NCBI GenBank assembly: GCA_023444055.1
Contig: JAEZRV010000088.1
Span: 1-64,000, forward strand
Source: Bacillota bacterium
GTDB taxonomy: Bacteria; Bacillota; Clostridia; Acetivibrionales; DSM-1351
Direction of reading: 5' to 3'
Length of the DNA: 64,000 nucleotides
The notes below the pieces were generated by a model. The model saw nothing but the letters and a program-made list of their open reading frames with translations. It was not told the origin of the DNA and searched no databases. The stretch's first letter is position 1, and each line of letters starts with the position of its first letter. Shown here piece by piece: positions 44,935 to 53,708 of the stretch. Both the position numbers and the translations under genes were made by a program.

Positions 44935-46926
44935 CTAATTTTCCATGTTAAGATTGTCATCGCTAATGCACACTCGCATTAGTTCTTTTTCAATAGAAGT
45001 CAGAAGGTATTCAATATCCTTATGACTTATTGAGTCTTTGTAATACCCTACTGACATTGTTAAAATATCATTATATGAGTTTGCAAGTAGCAAAAATCCA
45101 GGAGCACGTATAACAGGGGGAAGCATGTATGCATCAGAAACAGTAATATCTCCGAACCTCATTAATGAATTTGATATATCTCCTAAATTAGAGAACTCTG
45201 GAAAACATATATTTCCTACATAATTAGGGTACTTTTTAGAAATATCAGAATCTTCAGCAGCATGCTTTAAATAATTCTGAAAATATGAATAATATGTCTT
45301 TTTAAGGTATTCTTCACCTATAGCACTGCTAATACCAGCAGGTCTGCTTTTATTAGGCATAAGTAATGTTGGATTGCCAGCCTGCGTTGAATCTTTAGTA
45401 ACATTTACTACTCGGGACAAAGTATCTTCAAAGGGTTCATTTGAGACTCTGGCTATACTAGTTATAAATTCACCAGAGAAATTACGTACTGACTGAGTTC
45501 TAGCATCGTTAATATATTTGCGTAAATCAATTTTTGAAGAAATATCCATTGGAATACCATGTATCGGCTTAGATATTTTAAACATTGCTCTGTAAATTGC
45601 AGTAAGAATTAAATCATTTACTGTAGCACCTCTCGATTTTCCATATTGAGATATTGTCTTTAAACTGCATTGAGTGATTCTATTAACAGCGTAGCGCGTG
45701 TCATCTCTTCCTGCATTTTTCCAAGGGAATTCCCATATAGTTTTTGGAATACCCAGTAGAGGGTTCCATATAAGTTCTGGGTATTCTCTGCCTAATTCCT
45801 TAAATAATATATCTTCATTTATCATGCTATCCACACGGGATTGGGGCTTAAAATCATTATCATTTTGGTCAATACTGGAGTATATATCTGATAACCGCTG
45901 TATATACTCCTTTGCATAAGTCTCATCACAGCATGCATCGTTAATTTTTATAGCTAATATGTCATAATCTTTAAAACGAATTATTTTAGCGTTAATATTA
46001 GCATTATTTTTTATATCCAAAGGTTCTCGAATAAATAAATTTACAGCTTCATCAGGATTGTCAGTCTCTTCAAGGGTGCAAAATGCTATCTCATCAATAT
46101 TTTTTATACGCTTCCAATGCGGTGAATCACTTTTTACAAACCTACATCCAAAGACTGGCTCTGCATCAACAGACATTCTTATTGCTTTGTTTAATTTGCC
46201 TAAGTCTAATCTTCCATCAAGCTTCAGTATGGCTTGTATCTGTAAAGCTGGCGTATCGTAGCGTGTAAGAAAGCTGCAGATATCGTGTCCGCTTGCAGGG
46301 AAGGTATATATATCATCGCTGTTGTCATTATCAGAAGGTGTATCTGTATCGGTAGACTCATTTTCGCCAATAGGTACAAATTCATTTTGGTTAATTGCAT
46401 CAGAAGGTTTATCAGTATCGGGAGACTCGTCTGTGCTAGCAGGTATATATTCATTTGGGTTAATTGCATCAGAAGATTTATCTGTATAGGGAGGCTCATT
46501 TTCGCTAGTAGGTATAAATTCATTTTGGTTATCTGTATTAGAAGGTTTATCAGTATCGGGAGACTCGTCTTCGCTAGTAGTTTCATATTCATCTGGGGTA
46601 TTTGTATCAGAAGATTGACACTCACTAGTGTTCTGATATCCGCTAGAAAATGGATTCTTGCAAGAAAATGAATCTTCACAAGAGTGATTCCAATATGATG
46701 GTGGATACTCAAAAGGATATTTTATAAAATCAGTATATTCTTTTATTGCAGTAGAATAATTTTCATAGTACTTTAAAATATTCTCAAAAATATCTACTCG
46801 TAATTTACTGATAGCATCTATATTATTTTTACATAACTCAGTATCAAGAACACTAAATTCTTTATAGACTTTTAACAGGTTTTCAAAAGGATTAGCATTA
46901 GAACTATTTTTATTCTCTGTCTTCAT
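44935..46926 (-). CDS. Condensation-like protein 4 lacking the catalytic His (pseudo-enzyme)
   Basis: This 663-residue paralogue keeps the fold (LDGRLDLGKLNKAIRMS, MDISSKIDLRKYINDA, LPPVIRAPGFLLLANSYND), but HxxxDG is DACCDE: His is replaced by Asp330 and Gly by Glu335. The protein is therefore not expected to catalyse by the usual route. A low-complexity insertion of about 125 residues near the N-terminus has several copies of a unit like SPDTDKPSDAINQNEF, rich in Asp, Ser and Thr. Its ATG has no SD and follows a copy of the recurrent leader. It may be a scaffold, a regulator or a decaying duplicate. Confidence 0.8.
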   Translation of the reverse strand: MKTENKNSSNANPFENLLKVYKEFSVLDTELCKNNIDAISKLRVDIFENILKYYENYSTAIKEYTDFIKYPFEYPPSYWNHSCEDSFSCKNPFSSGYQNTSECQSSDTNTPDEYETTSEDESPDTDKPSNTDNQNEFIPTSENEPPYTDKSSDAINPNEYIPASTDESPDTDKPSDAINQNEFVPIGENESTDTDTPSDNDNSDDIYTFPASGHDICSFLTRYDTPALQIQAILKLDGRLDLGKLNKAIRMSVDAEPVFGCRFVKSDSPHWKRIKNIDEIAFCTLEETDNPDEAVNLFIREPLDIKNNANINAKIIRFKDYDILAIKINDACCDETYAKEYIQRLSDIYSSIDQNDNDFKPQSRVDSMINEDILFKELGREYPELIWNPLLGIPKTIWEFPWKNAGRDDTRYAVNRITQCSLKTISQYGKSRGATVNDLILTAIYRAMFKISKPIHGIPMDISSKIDLRKYINDARTQSVRNFSGEFITSIARVSNEPFEDTLSRVVNVTKDSTQAGNPTLLMPNKSRPAGISSAIGEEYLKKTYYSYFQNYLKHAAEDSDISKKYPNYVGNICFPEFSNLGDISNSLMRFGDITVSDAYMLPPVIRAPGFLLLANSYNDILTMSVGYYKDSISHKDIEYLLTSIEKELMRVCISDDNLNMEN

Positions 46927-47012
46927 AAATATAACCCATGCTCAACATTCCCACAAAAACATCTCGGAGTACATTCCCTGACAGAAATGGCATGGATCCG
47001 AGCCCCCTTTCT
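46927..47012 (-). promoter_or_regulatory. Recurrent leader element, copy E2
   Basis: On the minus strand: SD-like AAAGGGGG, GGATCC, a mini-ORF starting M-P-F-L-S-G at 46993, the block TTTTTGTGGGAATGTTGAGC and ATGGG before the gene ATG. Here the mini-ORF has no early stop: it runs out of frame past the gene start to 46910. The 5' part matches copies E1 and E3 closely (CCATGCCATTTCTGTCAG). Confidence 0.6.
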
Positions 47013-47015
47013 TTT

Positions 47016-47092
47016 ACTAATTTGCATTTCAAATGTAGAGTTATATTTTATAAGCTGCATCTGCGACAATTGGGCAAATATACGCAAATGTT
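47016..47092. repeat. Family A palindromic repeat
   Basis: ACTAATTTGCATTTCAAATG followed by a diverged hairpin and CTGCATCTGCGACAATTGGGC. It matches the copy at 61336 over its whole length. Confidence 0.55.
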
Positions 47093-47099
47093 GTTCAAA

Positions 47100-47160
47100 T
47101 ACTAACCTCCCCGCCCAATTTTAGCACAAACTAAAGTGAAACTATCGTGGGAGGTACGCA
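47100..47160 (-). repeat. Decayed copy of the 92-bp SD-hiding repeat
   Basis: On the minus strand GCGTACCTCCCACGA is followed by TTTAGTTTGTGC and GGGCGGGGAGGTTAG, parallel to GCGTACCTCCACGA and GCGTGGGAGGTTAGC in the ACP leader. No ATG follows. Confidence 0.5.
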
Positions 47161-47475
47161 GTATCTTTTATTTTAGGCGTTTAAGACTGAAATTTTTCCT
47201 TAAATAATATTTCTACATAGGTTAAGTTATTAGAGCCATACTAAATCAGAGCCTACAATAGCATTATATGAACTATACACTCAAATGTTGCAAATGGGGA
47301 AGGTGAAAGAACTGAGAAATAGCTGAAGCCGGTTTTTTAAGTAATACCTACAAAAGGAGAAATGTACGAGGCTTCATCCAGAGGGAAAATATAACAGTTC
47401 TATTAAGTGAAATATTAATGATTTACATTTTTGATTTGTGGGTAAAAGGTTGAAATAAATTAAAAAAATAAAAAA
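47161..47475. other. Spacer between the acyltransferase cluster and the hemerythrin region
   Basis: No gene is seen. The last 30 bases repeat the A-rich lead-in found before E1. Confidence 0.4.
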
Positions 47476-47560
47476 AGGAGGTGCCGAGTCCATGTCATTT
47501 CTTTCAGGGAAATGTACATTTCCCTTGTGGTTCTTGTGAAGAATGCGGGAAATGGACATA
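47476..47560 (+). promoter_or_regulatory. Recurrent leader element, copy E3
   Basis: SD AAAGGAGGT, CGAGTCC, mini-ORF 47492-47539 reading M-S-F-L-S-G-K-C-T-F-P-L-W-F-L, hairpin GGGAAAT/ATTTCCC and outer arms GTCCAT/ATGGAC. Compared with E1 both stems change on both sides (GCCC/GGGC to GTCC/GGAC; AGAAAT/ATTTCT to GGGAAAT/ATTTCCC), which argues for selection on RNA pairing. The next ATG (47561) opens only an 11-codon frame; the downstream gene is broken. Confidence 0.65.
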
Positions 47561-47612
47561 ATGATGGAGGTTAGCTGTATGATGTTTAAATGTTAAATGA
47601 TTATAGTTTTGA

Positions 47613-47798
47613 AATACAAAAATAATCTGGAAAACGGCATGTTGCCTGCATGAAAATTATTGGAATGAAGTTGGAGGCGATATAAATAATTTCTATTCTT
47701 TTAGCGATTCATGGATAAACGCATTTTTAGCTGCAAGTGGAACTAATTACAAGTATACTAGAACAGAAGATGCTATTAATACAATAGAGAGGGCGTGA
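47613..47798 (+). pseudogene. C-terminal fragment of an unknown gene
   Basis: An open frame without a start codon reads through ACCLHENYWNEVGGDINN and FLAASGTNYKYTRTEDAIN to a TGA 4 bases before the hemerythrin ATG. An ATG frame at 47597 stops at 47653, consistent with a frameshift. I do not recognise the family. It was probably the gene served by leader E3. Confidence 0.45.
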
Positions 47799-47802
47799 AA
47801 AT

Positions 47803-48357
47803 ATGGATGGAATTTATTTAATGGTAGATGAGCATAAAGTCATAAAAAGAATGCTTTATGTTATCAGAAAAGCTTGCGTTGGTATAATGAACGGCAAGAA
47901 TATAGATTATGCTGATTTTGAAAAAATGATTGACTTTGTTAGAAACTACGCCGATAACCATCATCACGGAAAAGAAGAAAAAATACTATTCAATAGGATG
48001 GTTGATGAAATGGGAGGAGCAGCAGAAAAATTAGTTAGGCATGGGATGCTGGTTGAGCATGATCTTGGTAGACTTTTTATGAAAGATCTTGAAGAAGCAC
48101 TACTAGCAGTAAGAAATGGAGATAACGATGCAAAGGTTGATGTTGTTGCCAATGCAGTATCCTATTCTCATCTGTTAAACAGACATATTGATAAAGAAGA
48201 TAATGTGGCATATCCTTTTGCAAAAAGAGGATTATCATCTGAAACTCTAAAAAAGATTAACGATGAGTGTGATGATTTTGAAAAAGAGATGGCAAATTCA
48301 AGTGTTCAAGATAAATATATAAAATTGCTTGAATTCCTTGAAATAAAGTACAAATAA
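47803..48357 (+). CDS. Hemerythrin HHE-domain protein
   Basis: The 184-residue four-helix protein has the iron ligands of the HHE family: DEHKVIKRM, NHHHGKEE, EHDLGR and HIDKEDN. Such proteins bind a diiron centre and handle oxygen, NO or iron. In an anaerobe a role against oxygen or nitrosative stress is likely, consistent with hcp at 51671. SD GAGAGGGCG lies upstream. Confidence 0.88.
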   Translation: MDGIYLMVDEHKVIKRMLYVIRKACVGIMNGKNIDYADFEKMIDFVRNYADNHHHGKEEKILFNRMVDEMGGAAEKLVRHGMLVEHDLGRLFMKDLEEALLAVRNGDNDAKVDVVANAVSYSHLLNRHIDKEDNVAYPFAKRGLSSETLKKINDECDDFEKEMANSSVQDKYIKLLEFLEIKYK

Positions 48358-48407
48358 GGGTGTATAGTTTCCTTTTAGAACAGACCTCAAGTGGGACAAA
48401 TGATATA

Positions 48408-48452
48408 ACAACCGAGAATGGCATTTGCTTTTCTCGGTTGTTATTATTTTTC
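48408..48452 (+). terminator. Terminator after the hemerythrin gene
   Basis: ACAACCGAGAA pairs with TTCTCGGTTGT, followed by TATTATTTTTC. Confidence 0.88.
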
Positions 48453-48660
48453 AAGCTTTCAGCATAACAAGATGTTTTTGGAAAATACTCCTAAATAAAC
48501 TATCTTATAAATTGCACTAAACTAATTTTGGATTACCTAATTCATACAATTAATTAATAAACTTATTGCTTTATTTTGTGTAAATTTACACTTGAAACAT
48601 ATACAAATATTACTTATACTGTTAAACGTTGTTTATATTTAAAAAATAAGGAGAAATGAA

Positions 48661-50310
48661 ATGAAAAAAGCAATTAAAAAAGTTAAATTTGTTGTATTTT
48701 CTTTTGCAATTCTTGCTGCTTTAGGATTCCTTAATAATAATGGAATTATCAATTTGGGCTTCGAAACCAATAATGTATGTGCAGCAGCCGTATTAACTTC
48801 TGATGATAGTAAATGGAAGTTTTCTGATGATGGTATAATATATACTTATTTAGGCAGTGACAGTGAAATAACAATACCATCTCAGCTTACATCAAACAAT
48901 GTAACTTATAATATTACAACAATACCTGCTACAGCATTTGCCAATAAAACGAGTATTACCCAAATCAATATAGGTACAAATATAACTATTATAGAGGATG
49001 CACCCTTCAAAAATATGACAAGTTTGGAAACTGTTGAGGTAGATCCTGCAAATGCAAATTATTGTGATATAAATGGTATTCTATATAACAAAGCACAAAC
49101 AGTATTAATGAGATATCCGCAGATGAATTCAACGCAAGTATTTGAACTTCCTAGTACCCTTTTAGAGTTCAATACTGGTGCGTTATCCTATTGCAATAAT
49201 GTACATACGTTAATAATTTCTTCAAATTTTACAGGTAATATAAACATTAGCAATAGTGAGTTATATACTTCAAGTTTTCCAAACCTGACCAATATACAAG
49301 TTATCCAAGGTAATACCGAATATTCAAGTGAAGATGGAGTTCTTTATAATAGTAATAAGACAACTCTCCTCTGGTATCCTCGCAAAAAAAGTGCAACTGA
49401 TTTTACTATTCCCAATAGCGTTACAACATTATCCTCTTCATCATTTTATGACATAGCTTATTTGCAAAATATAAATTTAACTGCAAATATTACTACTATA
49501 GAACCATTGTGTTTTAAGGGTTGTGTTTTAACATCCATTAACAACATATCGACAAGAGCAGATTATATCAATTGGAACTCCGATATTAAGTCTGTATTTC
49601 AAAAATATTTGGCTTGTTTTGATGGACTGCCTGTCGTTATAGCTTTAGTAAATGAAGAGGTTCAATATGCTGTGGATAACTACATTGAAGATAATATGAC
49701 TAATTATGAAAAAATCAAAGCACTATATGATTATGTTGCAAATAAGGTGTCGTATGATAACGATGAGGTTGGTGCTGCGAGAAATCATTGTATATCTTCA
49801 ATATTTCTTAATGATATGACAGTCTGTGAGGGCTATGCATTAGGCATGACTTTATTGTTGGATAAGATAGGTATACCCAATATTCCTGTTTCTTCAGATG
49901 ATCATGCTTGGAATATAGTGCAGCTTAATGATATTTGGCTACAGATAGATATTACATGGGATGACGGTTTGAGCGGAACAAATTACTTTTTAAAAACAGC
50001 TTATGAGTATAGCCAGCTGACACCAGTGCATTCAGTATATAATAGTATGAAAATTGCTCCTTTCTCTTATTATAGCTATGCTGCTGATAGGTCAATGTAT
50101 GTAAATAATCTACCTACATGTAATGCAATTATAGGAGATGTTTACACTGACGGAGTACTGGATCAAAATGACCTTACTACCATGACGTATGAGATAAGAG
50201 CCTACAATATGTACAGTTACTATGGCTATTATAATGTTATGGCTGATTTGAATCGTGATGGAATAATTGATACAGTTGATTATAATATTCTTGATAATTT
50301 AATAAACTAA
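48661..50310 (+). CDS. Secreted LRR-5/transglutaminase-like protein with dockerin
   Basis: A signal peptide of about 40 residues is followed by BspA-type leucine-rich repeats (residues 50-320), a transglutaminase-like cysteine protease domain and a C-terminal type I dockerin. The triad is visible as Cys in TVCEGYALGM, His in DDHAWNIV and Asp in QIDITWDD. The dockerin has two calcium loops (GDVYTDGVLDQNDL and DLNRDGIIDTVDYN). It would be carried on the cellulosome or cell surface and may cleave or cross-link proteins. Peptidases of this type on cellulosomes are rarely studied. Confidence 0.85.
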   Translation: MKKAIKKVKFVVFSFAILAALGFLNNNGIINLGFETNNVCAAAVLTSDDSKWKFSDDGIIYTYLGSDSEITIPSQLTSNNVTYNITTIPATAFANKTSITQINIGTNITIIEDAPFKNMTSLETVEVDPANANYCDINGILYNKAQTVLMRYPQMNSTQVFELPSTLLEFNTGALSYCNNVHTLIISSNFTGNINISNSELYTSSFPNLTNIQVIQGNTEYSSEDGVLYNSNKTTLLWYPRKKSATDFTIPNSVTTLSSSSFYDIAYLQNINLTANITTIEPLCFKGCVLTSINNISTRADYINWNSDIKSVFQKYLACFDGLPVVIALVNEEVQYAVDNYIEDNMTNYEKIKALYDYVANKVSYDNDEVGAARNHCISSIFLNDMTVCEGYALGMTLLLDKIGIPNIPVSSDDHAWNIVQLNDIWLQIDITWDDGLSGTNYFLKTAYEYSQLTPVHSVYNSMKIAPFSYYSYAADRSMYVNNLPTCNAIIGDVYTDGVLDQNDLTTMTYEIRAYNMYSYYGYYNVMADLNRDGIIDTVDYNILDNLIN

Positions 50311-50375
50311 GAGTAATTTCTAGCCTTGAAAGAGATAAATATATAAAAATATAGCGGTGCAAAGTTAAAGATTAT

Positions 50376-50407
50376 AAGGGACAGATTGAAAATCAATCTG
50401 TCCCTTT
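50376..50407. terminator. Bidirectional terminator
   Basis: AAGGGACAGATTGA-AAA-TCAATCTGTCCCTT is a perfect stem with A and T tails, placed between two convergent genes. Confidence 0.9.
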
Positions 50408-50446
50408 ACGTGTAATTTGTTCCGCATTATAGCAAGCTTAGCCTCA

Positions 50447-51136
50447 TTACATCAAACATTCTTTTAGAGCATCAACAGATAGTATTTTAAAAGAATTCTG
50501 GTAATAGTCCAGAATTTGTTCGTCCTTCATTTTTGCAAGCTCACGGCACATGGATGTACGAGAGACATTGAGATATTCAGCTAATTCATTTCTGTTTGGA
50601 GTTATTTGAAAACTTAAACTATTACAGTTTTTATACTCAGATAAGAGGTAAGAGGCTACTTTTTCTCTCATACCTTTTAAAGTGAGAATTTCTATTTTAT
50701 TATTTAACATAAAATTCTTCTGACCTAGGATCATCATCATATTCTGAATTATTTGAACATGAAAATTACACGAGTTGCTACAGCTTTTTGTAATTCTTTC
50801 ATAAGGAACAAAAAGTATTTTAGAGTCTTCCTTCACTCTTATAGTAACAGGAGAAATACGTTTAGCAGTACAGACAATTCCTTCACCGAAAATCTGAGCT
50901 GGGTCAAGGAAAGCCATTATATGACGGCTTCCTGCGAGATTTTCCTTAATAATTTCTGCTTGACCTGATAGAAGTACTCCTATATGGTTAACTTCATTCC
51001 CTGAGAGGAAAACGTATTCATCGTTTTTGTAGTCCTTTGTAAAGGAACCTAGACAGGATACCAGATTTCCAATGTCTTCCGCTATAATGCCATTAAATAA
51101 TGTACATTTTGATAATATTGGAATGTAATTTTTCAT
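50447..51136 (-). CDS. Crp/Fnr-family regulator, probably HcpR-like
   Basis: The 229-residue protein has an N-terminal cyclic-nucleotide-type beta-roll and a C-terminal winged helix with RNELAEYLNVSRTSMCRELAKMK. It is divergent from hcp. In clostridia and other anaerobes, Crp/Fnr proteins in this position (HcpR) sense NO and activate hcp. The start at 51136 fits the family N-terminus (MKNYIPILSKCTLF); its SD is weak, and the frame to 51211 is longer than usual. Confidence 0.82.
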   Translation of the reverse strand: MKNYIPILSKCTLFNGIIAEDIGNLVSCLGSFTKDYKNDEYVFLSGNEVNHIGVLLSGQAEIIKENLAGSRHIMAFLDPAQIFGEGIVCTAKRISPVTIRVKEDSKILFVPYERITKSCSNSCNFHVQIIQNMMMILGQKNFMLNNKIEILTLKGMREKVASYLLSEYKNCNSLSFQITPNRNELAEYLNVSRTSMCRELAKMKDEQILDYYQNSFKILSVDALKECLM

Positions 51137-51249
51137 TTTATATCCATGTTCACATTCTATACAAAAAATCCACAGCCTCAGTTGGAGTTTGATAGACACA
51201 GGATAACACAATGTAAAGAATGAAATGGAATCTCCACCTCCAAAAAATA

Positions 51250-51416
51250 GTTTGTACTAATTATTTCTAACCCAACTTTTTCAATAAAAGTCTATCAATG
51301 CTCAAATCTATCAATGGTTTGTTGCCCAGTAAACCAGGTTATTCTGTGAAACCAATTTAACTTTTTGTTTGATAAGTTTGTCATTTGCAATTTTCAACTG
51401 GGAAAATTGAGTAATT
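51250..51416. repeat. Dispersed repeat, family B copy 3
   Basis: Contains CTATCAATGGTTTGTTGCC and ends AACTGGGAAAATTGAGT, both shared with the copy at 23416. It lies in the divergent region between the Crp/Fnr gene and hcp. Confidence 0.5.
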
Positions 51417-51670
51417 TTTTATATTTGTAGCTTCAGCTACATCATATTATTACTAATTCTATTATACTAAGGCTATCAAATCAAGCAGTAATTTACTTAT
51501 TAATATAGATAAATAAAACTAACCAATACAATAAAAATACTAAACTTGATTTTAAAAAAGTCGGATGTAATGGATAAAAACATAATGTCTGACAGTAGAT
51601 TTGTTAAAAAATAGATGTTCAAAATAGTAATCATAAATTTATTAAGCCGTATATCGGCGAGGAGGTTAAT
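51417..51670. other. Upstream region of hcp
   Basis: A+T-rich; no clear Crp-type palindrome was found by eye. The SD GAGGAGGT lies just before the ATG at 51671. Confidence 0.35.
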
Positions 51671-53509
51671 ATGGAAAATAAAATGTTTTGTTATCAATGT
51701 CAGGAAACAGCAGGTTGTGCGGGATGCACTAAAGTAGGTGTTTGTGGAAAATCACCAGAGCTTGCTAAGACACAGGATCTATTAATTTATGTTACAAAGG
51801 GTTTAAGTATAGTCACAACTGAATTAAGAAAACAAGGGGAAAGTATTTCAGCTGAAGTAAATCATCATATTACATTAAATCTATTTACAACTATTACAAA
51901 TGCTAATTTCGATAACGAAGTAATTTATCAAAGAGTGCTGGATACTTTGCAAATTAAAGAGGAATTATTGTCAAAAGTGGAAAATAAGGAACAACTTCAC
52001 CCTGCAGCTTTGTGGAATGGTACAACAAAAGAAGAACTAGATGCAAAAGCTGCAACTGTTGGAGTTCTTGCTACAGAAAATGAGGATGTCAGAAGCCTTA
52101 GAGAACTTATTATCTATGGAAACAAAGGTTTAGCAGCTTATATGAAACATGCTAATGAGCTGGGCTATGATGATGCTGCAATTAATGAATTTATGCAAAA
52201 GGCACTGGCAGCAACATTGGATGATAGCTTAGGCGCAGATGAGTTAGTAGCACTTACTTTAGAAACAGGTAAAACAGGTGTGGATGGAATGGCACTTTTA
52301 GATACTGCAAATACTTCAACCTATGGTAATCCTGAGATTACAAAAGTAAATATCGGTGTTGGAAAAAATCCTGGTATCTTAGTTTCAGGTCATGACTTAA
52401 AGGACTTAGAGCAGCTTCTTGAACAGACACAGGGTACTGGAGTAGATGTTTATACTCATTCGGAAATGCTTCCTGCTCACTACTATCCTAAATTTAAGAA
52501 ATACAGCAATTTCGTAGGCAACTATGGAAACGCATGGTGGAAGCAAAAAGAAGAGTTTGAATCATTTAATGGAGCAATTCTTATGACAACAAACTGTATT
52601 GTACCTCCTAAGGATTCATATAAGGCTAGACTATTTACAACAGGCTCAGCAGGATTTACAGGATGTACTCATATTGAAAAGGATGGGAAGGGTCATAAAG
52701 ATTTTTCTGCGATTATAGAAATGGCAAAAGGCTGTGCGGCACCTACACAAATAGAAGATGGAGAAATCATTGGAGGCTTTGCGCATAATCAAGTTATAGC
52801 ATTGGCTGACAAGGTTGTTGAGGCTGTAAAATCAGGAGCTATAAAGAAATTTTTCGTAATGGCAGGCTGTGATGGTCGTCAGAAGGATAGAAATTACTAT
52901 ACAGACTTCGCAAAAGCACTTCCAAAGGATACCGTAATTATGACGGCAGGTTGTGCAAAATATAGGTACAACAAGCTAGAGCTTGGCGATATTAACGGAA
53001 TTCCAAGAGTACTTGATGCAGGACAATGCAATGACTCATATTCATTGGCTGTAATTGCACTTAAGCTAAAAGAAGTATTTGGGCTGGATGATATAAATAA
53101 GCTGCCAATCGCTTTCAATATTGCTTGGTATGAACAAAAGGCAGTAATAGTGCTTCTTTCACTGTTGTATTTAGGAGTTAAGAACATCCATTTAGGGCCA
53201 ACATTGCCTGCATTCCTCTCTCCAAATGTTGCAAAGGTATTGGTTGACAATTTTGGAATTGGCGGAATCACAAATGTGGAAGATGATATTAAGATGTTTT
53301 TAGGAGATGATGAAAAAGAACAAAAGGCAGCTATCACAAGAGACATGGTGATTGGAGATATCTTAAAAGCAAATCCTGAAAATGCAAAAGTATTAATGGA
53401 AGCAGGAATGCATTGCCTTGGCTGTCCTTCATCACAGGCTGAATCATTAGAAGATGCTTGTAAAGTGCATGGGTTGGATGTAAGTGAAATCTTAGCAAAA
53501 TTAAACTAA
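51671..53509 (+). CDS. hcp: Hybrid cluster protein (Hcp) with C-terminal DUF1858 domain
   Basis: The first 545 residues are Hcp, the iron-sulfur-oxygen cluster enzyme that reduces NO or hydroxylamine. The N-terminal Cys spacing, C7-x2-C10-x8-C19-x5-C25, is the [4Fe-4S] type of strict anaerobes. Later ligands include TNCIVPP, TGCTHIE and AGCAKYRYN. The last 60 residues (MVIGDILKANPENAKVLMEA then HCLGCPSSQ) are a DUF1858 unit as in ScdA/RIC proteins, not part of ordinary 550-residue Hcp. A role in nitrosative stress is supported by the neighbouring regulator. Confidence 0.93.
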   Translation: MENKMFCYQCQETAGCAGCTKVGVCGKSPELAKTQDLLIYVTKGLSIVTTELRKQGESISAEVNHHITLNLFTTITNANFDNEVIYQRVLDTLQIKEELLSKVENKEQLHPAALWNGTTKEELDAKAATVGVLATENEDVRSLRELIIYGNKGLAAYMKHANELGYDDAAINEFMQKALAATLDDSLGADELVALTLETGKTGVDGMALLDTANTSTYGNPEITKVNIGVGKNPGILVSGHDLKDLEQLLEQTQGTGVDVYTHSEMLPAHYYPKFKKYSNFVGNYGNAWWKQKEEFESFNGAILMTTNCIVPPKDSYKARLFTTGSAGFTGCTHIEKDGKGHKDFSAIIEMAKGCAAPTQIEDGEIIGGFAHNQVIALADKVVEAVKSGAIKKFFVMAGCDGRQKDRNYYTDFAKALPKDTVIMTAGCAKYRYNKLELGDINGIPRVLDAGQCNDSYSLAVIALKLKEVFGLDDINKLPIAFNIAWYEQKAVIVLLSLLYLGVKNIHLGPTLPAFLSPNVAKVLVDNFGIGGITNVEDDIKMFLGDDEKEQKAAITRDMVIGDILKANPENAKVLMEAGMHCLGCPSSQAESLEDACKVHGLDVSEILAKLN

Positions 53510-53522
53510 TATAGTCTAGATA

Positions 53523-53564
53523 GAGAAACTCCTGATTAGTTGTTACTGAAAGGGAGTTTCTTGT
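53523..53564 (+). terminator. Terminator after hcp
   Basis: GAGAAACTCCT pairs with AGGGAGTTTC, followed by TTGTATT. Confidence 0.7.
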
Positions 53565-53708
53565 ATTGAATAAAGAAAGTAAATCAAAAATTTATTTTGA
53601 GGAAATATCTCAAAAATATATTGATATATAAATATATATTTAGTACTATAGATATAATAGAATTAAAATATAGGAAAAAACTCAAATTACATCTTGGAGG
53701 TTATTATT

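Noticed and set aside
46285..46671. 128-residue ORF opposite the repetitive insert of the pseudo-enzyme
   Set aside because: Repeated RRFISIGRLVFAS-like units are the antisense of the Asp/Ser-rich repeat; no SD.
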